NCBI GenBank assembly: GCA_020050835.1
Contig: JAGVKB010000137.1
Span: 1-64,000, forward strand
Direction: 5' to 3'
DNA length: 64,000 bases
From: Candidatus Obscuribacterales bacterium
GTDB taxonomy: Bacteria; Cyanobacteriota; Vampirovibrionia; Obscuribacterales; Obscuribacteraceae
Positions within the stretch are counted from its first letter, which is position 1. Each line of letters opens with the position of its first letter. The notes beneath the pieces were generated by a model. The model saw nothing but the letters and a program-made list of their open reading frames with translations. It was not told the DNA's origin and made no database searches. Below are positions 43,783-60,754 of this stretch, piece after piece. The translations under genes were made by a program, and so were the position numbers.

Positions 43783-44163
43783 CTATTGGGTTTGCAGTGT
43801 TTCGGCAAAGAGGAGCCAACTTACTGTTCCCCAGTAAAACATAAACAGCCACATAAACGCCGGTATCCAAAATTCTCGCACCTGCCTTTCAGGATTTGCT
43901 TCTCCGACCAGGATTGTCAGGCCGAACATGACGATCGCAAGTCCTATAAATGACGCCGGAGCCAGAAGCGGAAGTCCCTCTCGCCGGAATGCTGGCAATG
44001 ACACCAGCGAGACTAAAAACCAGATTGGAAAGACAGTGATGAATATCTCTTTGAAAAGAGCATTGGGAACACCGAAGAGCGATACCAAAAACGGGGTAGC
44101 GATCACTGTCAGCGCCAACAGGACAGAACAGGCTGCATAAGTACGGGCATAAGTAAAAATCAC
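43783..44163 (-). CDS. hypothetical four-helix membrane protein
   Basis: Not recognised. Four hydrophobic segments fill most of the 126 residues (SVLLALTVIATPFLVSLF, IFITVFPIWFLVSLVSLP, FIGLAIVMFGLTILVG, IPAFMWLFMFYWGTVSW). The GTG at 44163 is a weak start with no clear ribosome binding site, so the true start may differ. Convergent with the ATPase gene. Confidence 0.5.
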   Translation of the reverse strand: MIFTYARTYAACSVLLALTVIATPFLVSLFGVPNALFKEIFITVFPIWFLVSLVSLPAFRREGLPLLAPASFIGLAIVMFGLTILVGEANPERQVREFWIPAFMWLFMFYWGTVSWLLFAETLQTQ

Positions 44164-44274
44164 AGTAAAGCAGATGAGCGAAAGCGGGATAACGGTGTGA
44201 TTGGAGGCAGAACTTCACAGGACCAGAGACTCAGTTGATAGCAGGCTATTGAGCTCTTGTCTAGCTATTTTAGA

Positions 44275-44961
44275 TCAGCTCTGGGCCCAAACTATGCGAC
44301 TGCCACTTTCCAGCGTCGTAAGCTCAATCACTTTCCAATCCGAAAACAGCTCGGACAGCTCATCATCATTGTAGTAGCGTAAGAGCATCCCGCGTCTTCC
44401 TTTGTCTGTGTAGACGTGAGTGCCGTCATTGAGGCTGTAGTATTCGCCTGGTCCGGTGCCGACCTTGTCAAAACAACCAAAAAATGTTCCGCCTGGCACG
44501 AGAATCGACTTTAGTCTATGCAGAGTGGTTCGGGTCAAATCGGCGGTAAGATGCTCGAAAATCGAGTTGGCAACAACTGCTTCAAAGGAGCCGTCCGGAT
44601 ACGGTAAATCAGCGATGTCGCCGGTATCCAGTTGAATCTCATGCCCCTCTTGCTCGGCCCATTGCCGGGCCAACTCGATTGCGTGGGCGGCCACATCCAT
44701 TCCGGAGACATAAAATCCTTGTCGGGCCAGGAAGATTGACAACCAGCCGCTGCCGCAACCGAGATCGAGCACTCGTCTGGCGCCGAAGTCGCTCAATTTC
44801 TCGGGTATTGTTGCCAGGTAGGGCAGGTCGGGAAGCTGAGTGTAGGGTACTTTAACCATGTTCCAGGCTCTTTCCCAGAATTCGATATTGGCCCTGTACA
44901 CGTCCGACTTGAGCCAAGCGTCTAGGTCTGAAGCAGTTTGAATGTTATTGTTGCTTGTCAT
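44275..44961 (-). CDS. class I SAM-dependent methyltransferase
   Basis: Small-molecule or quinone-type methyltransferase fold. Seen: motif I RVLDLGCGSGWLSIFLA, GMDVAAHAIELAR, TGDIADLPYPDGSFEAVV and LVPGGTFFGCF in the canonical order of the Methyltransf_11/25 type. The target is unknown. The frame runs to a TTG at 45045, but the ATG at 44961 (228 residues) starts just before helical residues and is preferred. No pathway neighbours point to a substrate. Confidence 0.85.
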   Translation of the reverse strand: MTSNNNIQTASDLDAWLKSDVYRANIEFWERAWNMVKVPYTQLPDLPYLATIPEKLSDFGARRVLDLGCGSGWLSIFLARQGFYVSGMDVAAHAIELARQWAEQEGHEIQLDTGDIADLPYPDGSFEAVVANSIFEHLTADLTRTTLHRLKSILVPGGTFFGCFDKVGTGPGEYYSLNDGTHVYTDKGRRGMLLRYYNDDELSELFSDWKVIELTTLESGSRIVWAQS

Positions 44962-45144
44962 GGGATCGGGTGGACTGCTATTTGTGAATTTTGGCAGGAC
45001 GTCAAGACTATGTCCCTTTCTACCAGGGAGAGGCTCGTTTAACAAGGTCTGAGAGCTTTCAATCCTCGTTTTAGTTACGATCGAGCCGGGTATTCATTCT
45101 GATGGGGGCCCGCCCACGATAGGACAGCTCAGGGAGAGACGAGT

Positions 45145-48100
45145 TTGCAGCAGGGACGAGCACAATTGCAGATGATGCTCTTGCAACAAGCCGGCAACGG
45201 CTCGCTGCCGCTCAGCAACTTGTCTCCCGATACATTTCTCGGATTTCTAAGAGGTGTCGAGCAGCTTATTCTCGATGAGAGAATCAATCCGATCATTGTT
45301 TACTGGTCCAGCCAGCAGGCTAAGCGGTTGTTGCCGAAGGGACAGCGCTATCGAGAATTATTGCGAGACGCGTTTTGTGTCTCCGTATTTTCCGAGGACA
45401 AGCGAGAGCCGCCGGATGAATGGTGCTTTCTGGTGGAGAGCCAGCAACTGTGTTTGATTGTCTACGGTCAGCAAAGTGGAGACATGTCTGCCGGACCGGT
45501 GTTTCAATGCAACGGATCATTCGATGCGCCGGTGGTCCGGCAGGCTTACAGTAAGATGCTGCCGATCTGGCAGTCTACCGATCTGGCGGAAAGCAATCGA
45601 GTAGAAGATGCACTCAAGAACATTGGGCAGTCAGCCACTAATCCTCTGATGGGGCAACGTTGCCGGCAGGAGTGGCCGGTGGTGAAAGTACCGACCAGAG
45701 AGATGCCATTGCTCATGCCGCCTGCCGCTATCCTTTCTGGTTTGGCGGGAGCGGCTGGTCCGGGTGGGCAGCTTGGACAGCAGCCGGCAACTGGTTTGTC
45801 CGAACCGCTGTTGCCTGGTCCAGAGCAAGATGCTCGCTATGGCGGGGCGGACTTCCCCTTTCACCGAGCAGAAGGTGCTGATAAATCAAACCGCCTCAAT
45901 ACTGTTGCCGACACGCAGTTGACTGTGCCCGCAAAGCACCATGCGCCGTCAGAGCAGCAAAGCGTCCAAAGCGTTCAAAGTTCGGAGTCGGCAATCTTCA
46001 TTCCGCAAGCCGCTCAAGTAATCATCAGGGATATCATCGGGCTTTTACGACATTCAGACGACGTCTCATCAATTCTGCAGCTGGCGATCGAAAAGCTAAC
46101 CATCATGGGAAAGGCCCATCGCGGACTGATCTGGCAGGTAGCTGATGGCGAACTGGCGGTGACGCAAGAATATTCGACCTCAGGACAAAACTGCTTCGTA
46201 GGCAACAAGCTTGATTCGCACGATTCGACCGGCATCCTTCTGGAGTTCTTGTCGAGATTTCCCGATGAGTCTTACTCCGGTGTAATTAGCGTCCCGGATA
46301 CTCATCTGGATACGAATCTGCACAAGATGAGCCGAACGCTTGCATCGTTGATTGAACTCGGCGATGTGCGAGCAAGGATGGTCGCGCAGCTGAAATGCCG
46401 CGGCAAATTCTCCGGCTTTCTGGAGCTGCAGCAGTGCGGACAGACCAGGAGCTGGGGCGAGCAGGATGCTCAGGTACTGCAAAATGTCGCTGAAATGCTT
46501 TCCGTCCTGGTGCAGCACGAAATAGATCAAAACATGATCGAATCCGATGCGCAGGAGATGAAGCTGATCAATGAGATTGCCAATCTTTTCCGGGAGTCAA
46601 AGGGGCAACGTAGTCACGATGTGCTTGTCCAGTCAGTCAAGCTTGTGGCTCAGCACCTTGGGTTCGTACACTCGCAGATTTATCTTTACAGCCAGGAAGA
46701 AGAGAAGCTCGTGCCTCAAATCTCCGATGACCGGCATGAGCCGCTCGACTTTTCCGCCAAGACAAATCCGTTTGTTGCTGTTTATGAGGTTGGTCGAGTC
46801 AGAAAGATCAATCTTGAGCCAACCCGCAAGGGAGATCCGTTTTTCAAGCATGACATGGCACTGGTAGTGCCCCTGGTGTCGGAAGGTGAACGCCTGGGAG
46901 TGCTCGGCTTCTGGCAACGCATGCCAAATCAAACCGAGTTGCGCCAGAAGGACGAAGATCTCGTGCTCAATATCGCCGGCCAGTTAGCCGTGTTTATCAG
47001 AGCCGACCAGGCGATCGCTCAAGTGCGCGACGATCAGCTGCGAGGCGCCCTAATCAACAGAGTTTCTACTGAGATCAAGAGCTCACTCAAAGAAGTAGAC
47101 CAGCTGCTCGAAACCCTGGTTGAGGCGCTGCAGGATTACTTCATGCTCGGCCTTTGTGTGGTATCACTCTTCGACAGCCAAGCTCAGGATTTTACCAAGA
47201 CTAAGAGCACCGGGAATCTCGACGAAATCTCGAATCCTTTGGCCCCGAATTTCGGTGAACAGCTGTTTTTGACAATGCTGGACGAATTGAAGGAGGATAA
47301 ACCGGTCTTTTTGACTCCCGAGCAGATCAACACTAAGCTGGCGGACAAGGGAATCGTCATTCCCAAGTCGGTAAAAATGGCTACACTTGTACCTTTAGTG
47401 CATGCGGAGCAGTTTAAGGCCGCACTATGTCTGGTATCAACCGACAGAGTCAGGCCATATCCCGAAAAGGACATGAATATGGTGGCGGATCTCGCCGAGA
47501 GAGTAGCGGTGGTAATCTCTCATGCCCAGCTCTACGCGCAGGTAGAACAACAGGCTGTGACAGACCCGATGACCGGTCTCTTTAACCGGCGACATTTCAA
47601 CGAACAGCTCTCGCGCGAAATAGATCGCTTCCAGCGTCATGGTCACCCATTCTCGTACATTATTATTGACCTGGATTACTTGAAAAAAATCAATGACACG
47701 CTCGGGCACCAGTTCGGCGATGAAGCGATCAAGCATATTGCAGCGGTGCTGAAAAAGCAGGTGCGAGATGTCGATACGGCTGCTCGCTATGGTGGCGAAG
47801 AGTTCGTTATTCTCTTGCCGGTAACCGATACAAAAGCGGCAAGGGCGGCAGCTGAACGGATTTGTGCTGCGATCAGGGAAAAGGAGGTGGCCGGCATCGG
47901 GACTATTACCGCCTCAGTTGGCACTTCCACTTATCCGATCGATGCGCAGGATCGTGATACGCTGACAGAGCTAGCCGACCAAGCGCTTTACTTGGCTAAG
48001 CACCGCGGGCGGAACCAGGTCTGCTCGGTGGCGGAGGATTTGAAACCCAGTTTGGAGAAGAAGGGTCAGGAGGCTCTGGAGGTTCAACAAGAGATGATGG

Positions 48101-48717
48101 CGGCGAAAGCGCAGGATTCGGCCTCGGTCGATCTCAAACTGATAGCCGAGCACGGCATCCTCGGCATCATGGGTGCAATCGTCAAGATCATCGAATCGAA
48201 AGATGCCTATGACCAACATCGCTCGCCGAAAGCGGCAGAGTTTGCCAGCAAACTTGCTCACGCGCTCCATCTATCCAAGGAGCATGTCACTATCATCTCT
48301 TTGGCTGCAGTTTTACATAACATGGGCAAAATAGCGCTGCCGCAAGAGATACTTCAAAAGCCCGGGCCGCTCACTGACGAAGAGCGCAAGATTATCGAAC
48401 AGAGTCCGGCCATCGGCGCCAAGATACTTGAACCGGCAAAGCATTTGCATCGCGTGGCTGCGGTGATCGAGGCGTATCACGAGCATTACGACGGTTCCGG
48501 CTACCCCAAACGTCTCAAAGGGGAGGATATCCCGCTGGAGTCACGCATTATCGCGCTTGTGGATGCTTACATAGCGATGACTTCCAATCGTCCTTATCGC
48601 AAAGCGCTTACGCATGAGCAGGCGGTCGATGAAATCAAGAAAGGGGCAGGCAAAGAATGGGATCCACGCTTGGTTAAGTTGTTTCTGGCGCTGCTGCAAA
48701 AAGAAGCTAGAGTTTAA
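45145..48717 (+). CDS. GAF-GGDEF-HD signalling protein with altered HD motif
   Basis: Large cytoplasmic protein of 1190 residues. Residues 1-290 are of no recognised type, partly low-complexity; about 290-790 contain GAF-like sensor repeats; the GGDEF domain has YGGEEF (residues 883-887) and an intact inhibitory RxxD site five residues before it (RDVD, 874-877), so diguanylate cyclase activity with product inhibition is expected. The C-terminal HD-GYP-like domain keeps HEHYDGSGYPKR but reads HNMGK at 1058-1062 where HD is normal; Asn replaces the metal-binding Asp. Phosphodiesterase activity is therefore doubtful. TTG start with GGGAGAG eight bases upstream. Confidence 0.88.
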   Translation: MQQGRAQLQMMLLQQAGNGSLPLSNLSPDTFLGFLRGVEQLILDERINPIIVYWSSQQAKRLLPKGQRYRELLRDAFCVSVFSEDKREPPDEWCFLVESQQLCLIVYGQQSGDMSAGPVFQCNGSFDAPVVRQAYSKMLPIWQSTDLAESNRVEDALKNIGQSATNPLMGQRCRQEWPVVKVPTREMPLLMPPAAILSGLAGAAGPGGQLGQQPATGLSEPLLPGPEQDARYGGADFPFHRAEGADKSNRLNTVADTQLTVPAKHHAPSEQQSVQSVQSSESAIFIPQAAQVIIRDIIGLLRHSDDVSSILQLAIEKLTIMGKAHRGLIWQVADGELAVTQEYSTSGQNCFVGNKLDSHDSTGILLEFLSRFPDESYSGVISVPDTHLDTNLHKMSRTLASLIELGDVRARMVAQLKCRGKFSGFLELQQCGQTRSWGEQDAQVLQNVAEMLSVLVQHEIDQNMIESDAQEMKLINEIANLFRESKGQRSHDVLVQSVKLVAQHLGFVHSQIYLYSQEEEKLVPQISDDRHEPLDFSAKTNPFVAVYEVGRVRKINLEPTRKGDPFFKHDMALVVPLVSEGERLGVLGFWQRMPNQTELRQKDEDLVLNIAGQLAVFIRADQAIAQVRDDQLRGALINRVSTEIKSSLKEVDQLLETLVEALQDYFMLGLCVVSLFDSQAQDFTKTKSTGNLDEISNPLAPNFGEQLFLTMLDELKEDKPVFLTPEQINTKLADKGIVIPKSVKMATLVPLVHAEQFKAALCLVSTDRVRPYPEKDMNMVADLAERVAVVISHAQLYAQVEQQAVTDPMTGLFNRRHFNEQLSREIDRFQRHGHPFSYIIIDLDYLKKINDTLGHQFGDEAIKHIAAVLKKQVRDVDTAARYGGEEFVILLPVTDTKAARAAAERICAAIREKEVAGIGTITASVGTSTYPIDAQDRDTLTELADQALYLAKHRGRNQVCSVAEDLKPSLEKKGQEALEVQQEMMAAKAQDSASVDLKLIAEHGILGIMGAIVKIIESKDAYDQHRSPKAAEFASKLAHALHLSKEHVTIISLAAVLHNMGKIALPQEILQKPGPLTDEERKIIEQSPAIGAKILEPAKHLHRVAAVIEAYHEHYDGSGYPKRLKGEDIPLESRIIALVDAYIAMTSNRPYRKALTHEQAVDEIKKGAGKEWDPRLVKLFLALLQKEARV

Positions 48718-48910
48718 TCGCGCTGCCGGCGAATTGCTCATTGCTTCAGAGGTTTTCCCGGGAGGATTGGTACTTTCGCGAAGGTTCTTAACAATCTGTT
48801 AACAATTGCCGATTTGATCTTCTCAGCTTAGCTCGCGGCCGATAAAATAAAAGAAGATCGACCGAGTACGACAGCTCATTTTTTCAGCGGGCCACCAGGT
48901 GTTGGACCCC

Positions 48911-48938
48911 GAAAAAGTCTCACAATAACCGAGTGAGT
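48911..48938 (-). terminator. possible terminator of the two small membrane protein genes
   Basis: Minus strand: CTCAC, nine-base loop, GTGAG, then ACTTTTTC. Five-pair stem only, so weak. Confidence 0.3.
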
Positions 48939-48999
48939 CGAGCGGCAACGATCCTTGGACAACGTAATCGGTTTCTCGCGACGGCGAGTACGATAGGAG

Positions 49000-49042
49000 C
49001 AAGCCCCTTTGGGCCCGGTGGGTGAACCGGCAAAGGGGCTTG
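49000..49042. repeat. long GC-rich hairpin, unexplained
   Basis: CAAGCCCCTTTG at 49000-49011 is fully complementary to CAAAGGGGCTTG at 49031-49042 (12 pairs); inside, CCGGT (49015-49019) pairs with ACCGG (49026-49030) after a three-base bulge. No T-run on either strand, so it is not a plain terminator. May be an RNA element or a repeat copy. Confidence 0.5.
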
Positions 49043-49079
49043 ATTGCGTCTATTAACTTTTCGGTTCACTTGACTGAAC

Positions 49080-49262
49080 TTACTCGGATTTCTTATATGC
49101 CATGCAGCTTACAGCTGATGGCCTCTCCGGTTTCAGGCAGAGCGCTGGGTCGTTGAAGCGGCAATCATCGCAAAGATAGCGATCGCCGCGCCAGCATCTG
49201 ACCGCTCGTATCGTCAGCGCAGCCGCCGAGAGTCCAATTGTAAATAATACTGCCCAGTACAT
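49080..49262 (-). CDS. small membrane protein with Cys-rich tail, 60 residues
   Basis: Not recognised. One membrane segment (AVLFTIGLSAAALTIRAV) then a tail with four cysteines in CDDCRF, ALCLKP and VSCMAY. This spacing could bind a metal or form disulfides outside the membrane. AAGG lies six bases before the ATG, and a second tiny membrane gene ends 14 bases upstream, suggesting one transcript. Confidence 0.5.
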   Translation of the reverse strand: MYWAVLFTIGLSAAALTIRAVRCWRGDRYLCDDCRFNDPALCLKPERPSAVSCMAYKKSE

Positions 49263-49276
49263 TTGAAGCCTTAGTC

Positions 49277-49393
49277 TTACTTCTTCGGTCGCTGCTTGTT
49301 CTTTTTCACCTTCACCAACGCCAGATAAAACGCTGATGCTACTACTGCCGCAATACTGGCAAGGAAAATCAGGTCATGCATAGTGTGAGCCAT
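49277..49393 (-). CDS. very small membrane protein, 38 residues
   Basis: Minus-strand reading gives a start MAHTMHDLIFLASIAAVV, a single hydrophobic segment (LIFLASIAAVVASAFYLAL) and a basic end KVKKNKQRPKK. This is the classic shape of small single-pass membrane proteins. CAGG precedes the ATG closely and the next small gene starts 14 bases beyond the stop. No family is recognisable at this length; size makes a chance frame possible. Confidence 0.4.
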   Translation of the reverse strand: MAHTMHDLIFLASIAAVVASAFYLALVKVKKNKQRPKK

Positions 49394-49481
49394 CAAACCT
49401 GATTTGATATTGCCTGCAGCTTTCGGAGATTTCCACTTCCACCACTACTACTTTGAGATTAAGCTCATCTGTTATGTGTAG

Positions 49482-49511
49482 GGGCGGCTCTGGCAGCCGC
49501 CCGTCCTTTTT
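49482..49511 (+). terminator. hairpin with T-run (terminator or REP-like element)
   Basis: GGGCGGCT, loop CTGGC, AGCCGCCC, then GTCCTTTTT on the plus strand. No plus-strand gene precedes it. The sequence TAGGGGCGGCTCTGGC resembles dispersed GC-rich palindromes of many genomes, so it may be a REP-like unit rather than a terminator. Confidence 0.5.
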
Positions 49512-49642
49512 AGTGATCGCTTTCGGGTGGCTGCTGAAGCCGCTCTTACCGGCTTCGATATTTTAACATCCTGCACAAAAGTGCCATTAGCCTTGGACAA
49601 CGGCGCTTAACCAGCTCGCCCGTAAGACAACCGCCCTCGTTC

Positions 49643-58366
<8,724 letters not shown>

Positions 58367-58844
58367 TATTACGTTCCCCCGCGCAGCACTTTGAGGAGTG
58401 ACGACAACCGCGTCTCGGTAGTAATCCCCCCGCCTATCCAGGAAATTTGGCGAAGTGATTCTCTTATTCTTGTTGCCTGGTAACTATCGAGCTTCCCCGG
58501 CCTTCGAGCCCGACCAACCATCTCTTGTTATTCCCATTATTTTGATAAATGAAGCATCTACTTATTAATAGGTAAGTTTAGATCGCTTAAGCAAACACGT
58601 GAGATTAAGTAGCGCGGTCTGGCTTGGTGCGAGCTGTCAATCATGTTCGGCGATGACGATCGTCATCCTCAACTGATGACCATCGGTCGATGACTCACCG
58701 GGAGCAAATCCGTACTATTGCGGCATCGGATCGGACGGCGACGGCGAGACAAGGCGGAGCCCAGCAAAGTTGATGAGTCCAGTCCGGACTTTCAGGCTAC
58801 TAACTTACTAACAACCAACAATCATCAAATTTAGGAGGCTGCTC
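58367..58844. other. divergent intergenic region
   Basis: No gene. It separates the giant surface gene (minus) from the VirB2-like gene (plus) and holds the GATGAC cluster listed next. The minus-strand leader is GC-rich near the gene and AT-rich near 58560-58590, where a promoter would be expected (TAATAA on the minus strand near 58570). Confidence 0.4.
58652..58694. promoter_or_regulatory. candidate regulator-binding cluster
   Basis: Perfect 16-base palindrome GATGACGATCGTCATC (58652-58667), then GATGAC again at 58675-58680 and 58689-58694. Placed between divergent surface genes, as expected for an operator, but no regulator was identified. Confidence 0.35.
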
Positions 58845-59363
58845 ATGCGTACTTCTCTAACTAACATCGTGTCCAAAATTACTGTTGCTTCGGCTGTATT
58901 GGCTGGTCTTACAATGGCCGCGCCGGCGTTTGCTCAAGGCGACGTTTTCTCGGCAGGAGATCCCGGACAGCCGTTTCGATACAGCGCGATCACAGGCAGT
59001 CAAACCGACACCGTAAACCTCAGTCAAGCGCCGATGCTGCCCGGTGCATCGCATGGAACGATCGGTCCGAAAGATGGTGATGCTACTGCCGTTTTCGGAA
59101 TTAACACCGCCGCGACGGTTCGAGTCAATAACCTGGCGAATCTCGAGGCTCTACTCAACATCATCGCCAACGGCATGGAGATTTTAGGAATCGCCTGGGG
59201 CGGACCGACGATGATCATGGGCTTTATGCACATGGCGGCAGGCACTCAAGATGCCATGAAGCGAGTTCTCTTCGGTTGTGCCGGCGTGACAGGTGGTCTG
59301 GCTACTCCCGGTATGATCAACTGGCTGGTAGCTTCCTGCCGCGATGCGAACCTCTTCAGCTAA
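58845..59363 (+). CDS. VirB2/TrbC-like small secreted membrane protein
   Basis: 172 residues. A signal peptide (VASAVLAGLTMAAPAFAQ) is followed by 65 variable residues and two hydrophobic segments near the end (GMEILGIAWGGPTMIMGFMH; VLFGCAGVTGGLATPGMINW) with a charged turn DAMKR between them. This two-helix layout after a signal is that of VirB2/TrbC pilin subunits of type IV secretion systems. No other type IV secretion gene is in the window. The ribosome site GGAGG lies six bases before the ATG and a strong terminator follows, so the gene is monocistronic. Other small two-helix membrane proteins share this shape. Confidence 0.55.
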   Translation: MRTSLTNIVSKITVASAVLAGLTMAAPAFAQGDVFSAGDPGQPFRYSAITGSQTDTVNLSQAPMLPGASHGTIGPKDGDATAVFGINTAATVRVNNLANLEALLNIIANGMEILGIAWGGPTMIMGFMHMAAGTQDAMKRVLFGCAGVTGGLATPGMINWLVASCRDANLFS

Positions 59364-59379
59364 GGTCCCAGCGTTTACC

Positions 59380-59425
59380 AAAAGGGGAGTCCTGCCAGCT
59401 TGCTGCCGGTGGGACTCCCCTTTTT
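59380..59425 (+). terminator. strong rho-independent terminator
   Basis: AAAAGGGGAGTCC pairs with GGACTCCCCTTTT (13 pairs) around a 19-base loop, ending in TTTTT. Closes the VirB2-like gene. Confidence 0.85.
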
Positions 59426-59634
59426 ACTAAGAAGTGAACTTCGAGGCAGTCATCCGATTGCGATTGACTGCCAGCCTCACTGTAGCGCTTGAAACTTTTC
59501 TTGCCCGCTGGCAGACGCTGCCTGTAGGTTCGAAGCGATCCAAGTTGGGATTGTAACATCACAGATTTCGGGTAAGCAGGTGTTCTTGCTGGCAGTGTTT
59601 AGCGGGTGTGCAGTTCAAGACCCACTGTTTTGCA
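59426..59634. other. short intergenic stretch, nothing seen
   Basis: No gene, terminator or promoter-like pair recognised between the terminator and the end of the TadE-like gene. Confidence 0.4.
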
Positions 59635-60090
59635 TTATGGTGCTGGCAGTGGTGGCAAGGCCACAACCGGCTCTACTGCCTGCGTTACAAATGTCGGGGT
59701 ACTGTTTGCAGTTGGTACGAAGGGAATCGGTACCGGCAGCTTTACATCCATCTTGAGCTGGACCACAACCTTCCCCTTCGTCGGATCATTGGGATTGTCT
59801 CGGTCTATCGCTGTGTAATCACATGTTTTCAAGGTTAGATCTTGAACAAATCCGCTTTTCGCAAAAGATTTCAACGCGTTATCGGCCGCAGTTTTTGCAT
59901 CAGTGGCGTTGGTTTGATTAGCGGCGGCTCGGGCCGCCGCCTTGGCATATTTATCGGCAAGTTGATTGCTTAGAACTACAACTGACATGTCCAAGAGAAA
60001 AAGCACGATCGGAATTAAGACGAGCAACCCGCCCATCATTTCAGCGAGTTGTTGGCCTGATTCCCTCCTGCTTCCACTGCGCCAAGACAT
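59635..60090 (-). CDS. TadE-like minor pilin / pilus assembly protein (1)
   Basis: Tad-type pseudopilin: SGQQLAEMMGGLLVLIPIVLFLLDMSVV has the Glu-bearing hydrophobic helix near the N-terminus (short RRESG leader) seen in TadE/TadF proteins, which are anchored in the inner membrane and needed to build Flp pili. Residues after 45 are Ala/Lys-rich helix then a beta-rich end with a Pro-rich tail. It is seven bases downstream of the next gene in transcription order, so both are in one transcript. Confidence 0.75.
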   Translation of the reverse strand: MSWRSGSRRESGQQLAEMMGGLLVLIPIVLFLLDMSVVVLSNQLADKYAKAAARAAANQTNATDAKTAADNALKSFAKSGFVQDLTLKTCDYTAIDRDNPNDPTKGKVVVQLKMDVKLPVPIPFVPTANSTPTFVTQAVEPVVALPPLPAP

Positions 60091-60097
60091 CTCTACA

Positions 60098-60634
60098 TTA
60101 CTCCTTGTTCGGCAGGTTGGCTGCCTTGGTCGGGTCGGTAGTGTCAGTTAGATCATAACTAAGCGGGTCTTCCAGAAGTTGCTGGGTGCTGTACTGAAAT
60201 GGAACAGATTCATTCAAGCCTGGTACCTTGACAAAAAACGGTACCGGCAAGAATGGATCCGCGGTCATCTTCGTCACGACTTCAACACTGATATCGTTGC
60301 CGACGCCGGCGCTAGCATAGTTAACCTTTGTGCTGATCGAAGCTGGGTCTACTTTAGCAAATGCGCCGATGCCTTTGGTTCTCCAGCTGTCAACGATTGT
60401 TTTCTTGATTGGTCCCGTGTTGTTCCTGGCTAGTGTGGCTCTTGTCACTGCTGACTCGCGCAATTGCCAGGCATTGAGCATATTGCCGCAATTGTAGGTA
60501 AGACCGAGCGCGACGAGATCGATCATCGGAAATAGCACTACCACCAAAATAATGAAGAGCACCGGTCCGAATTCGGCGATACTGGAACCATGCGCTCTCC
60601 GTTGATTGGAGGGCTCCCTGAACGAGCTGTTCAT
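60098..60634 (-). CDS. TadE-like minor pilin / pilus assembly protein (2)
   Basis: Second Tad-type protein: HGSSIAEFGPVLFIILVVVLFPMIDLVALG near the N-terminus has the Glu and hydrophobic helix of the family. The C-terminal domain holds SISTKVNYASAGVGNDISVEV, beta-rich. Arranged like the TadE/TadF pair of tad loci, here followed by the first TadE-like gene. Tad motor and Flp pilin genes are not in the window, so function is by analogy. Confidence 0.75.
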   Translation of the reverse strand: MNSSFREPSNQRRAHGSSIAEFGPVLFIILVVVLFPMIDLVALGLTYNCGNMLNAWQLRESAVTRATLARNNTGPIKKTIVDSWRTKGIGAFAKVDPASISTKVNYASAGVGNDISVEVVTKMTADPFLPVPFFVKVPGLNESVPFQYSTQQLLEDPLSYDLTDTTDPTKAANLPNKE

Positions 60635-60754
60635 CTTTGTTTGCTACCCCCGCTAAATGCTAAGCATCTAATTTACATTATTCCCCCTTTTTTGCCGGAT
60701 GCCAAGTTGTCCGCGCTTTAGTGGGTCAAGGTGGTTTTACTCAACAAGAGGAAG

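Larger units (their letters stand above)
48718..49079. other. intergenic stretch with hairpins
   Basis: No gene found. It contains a weak minus-strand terminator candidate (48911-48938) and a long hairpin (49000-49042), listed separately. TTAACAATCTGTTAACAATTG near 48787-48807 is a short tandem repeat of TTAACAAT. Confidence 0.4.
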
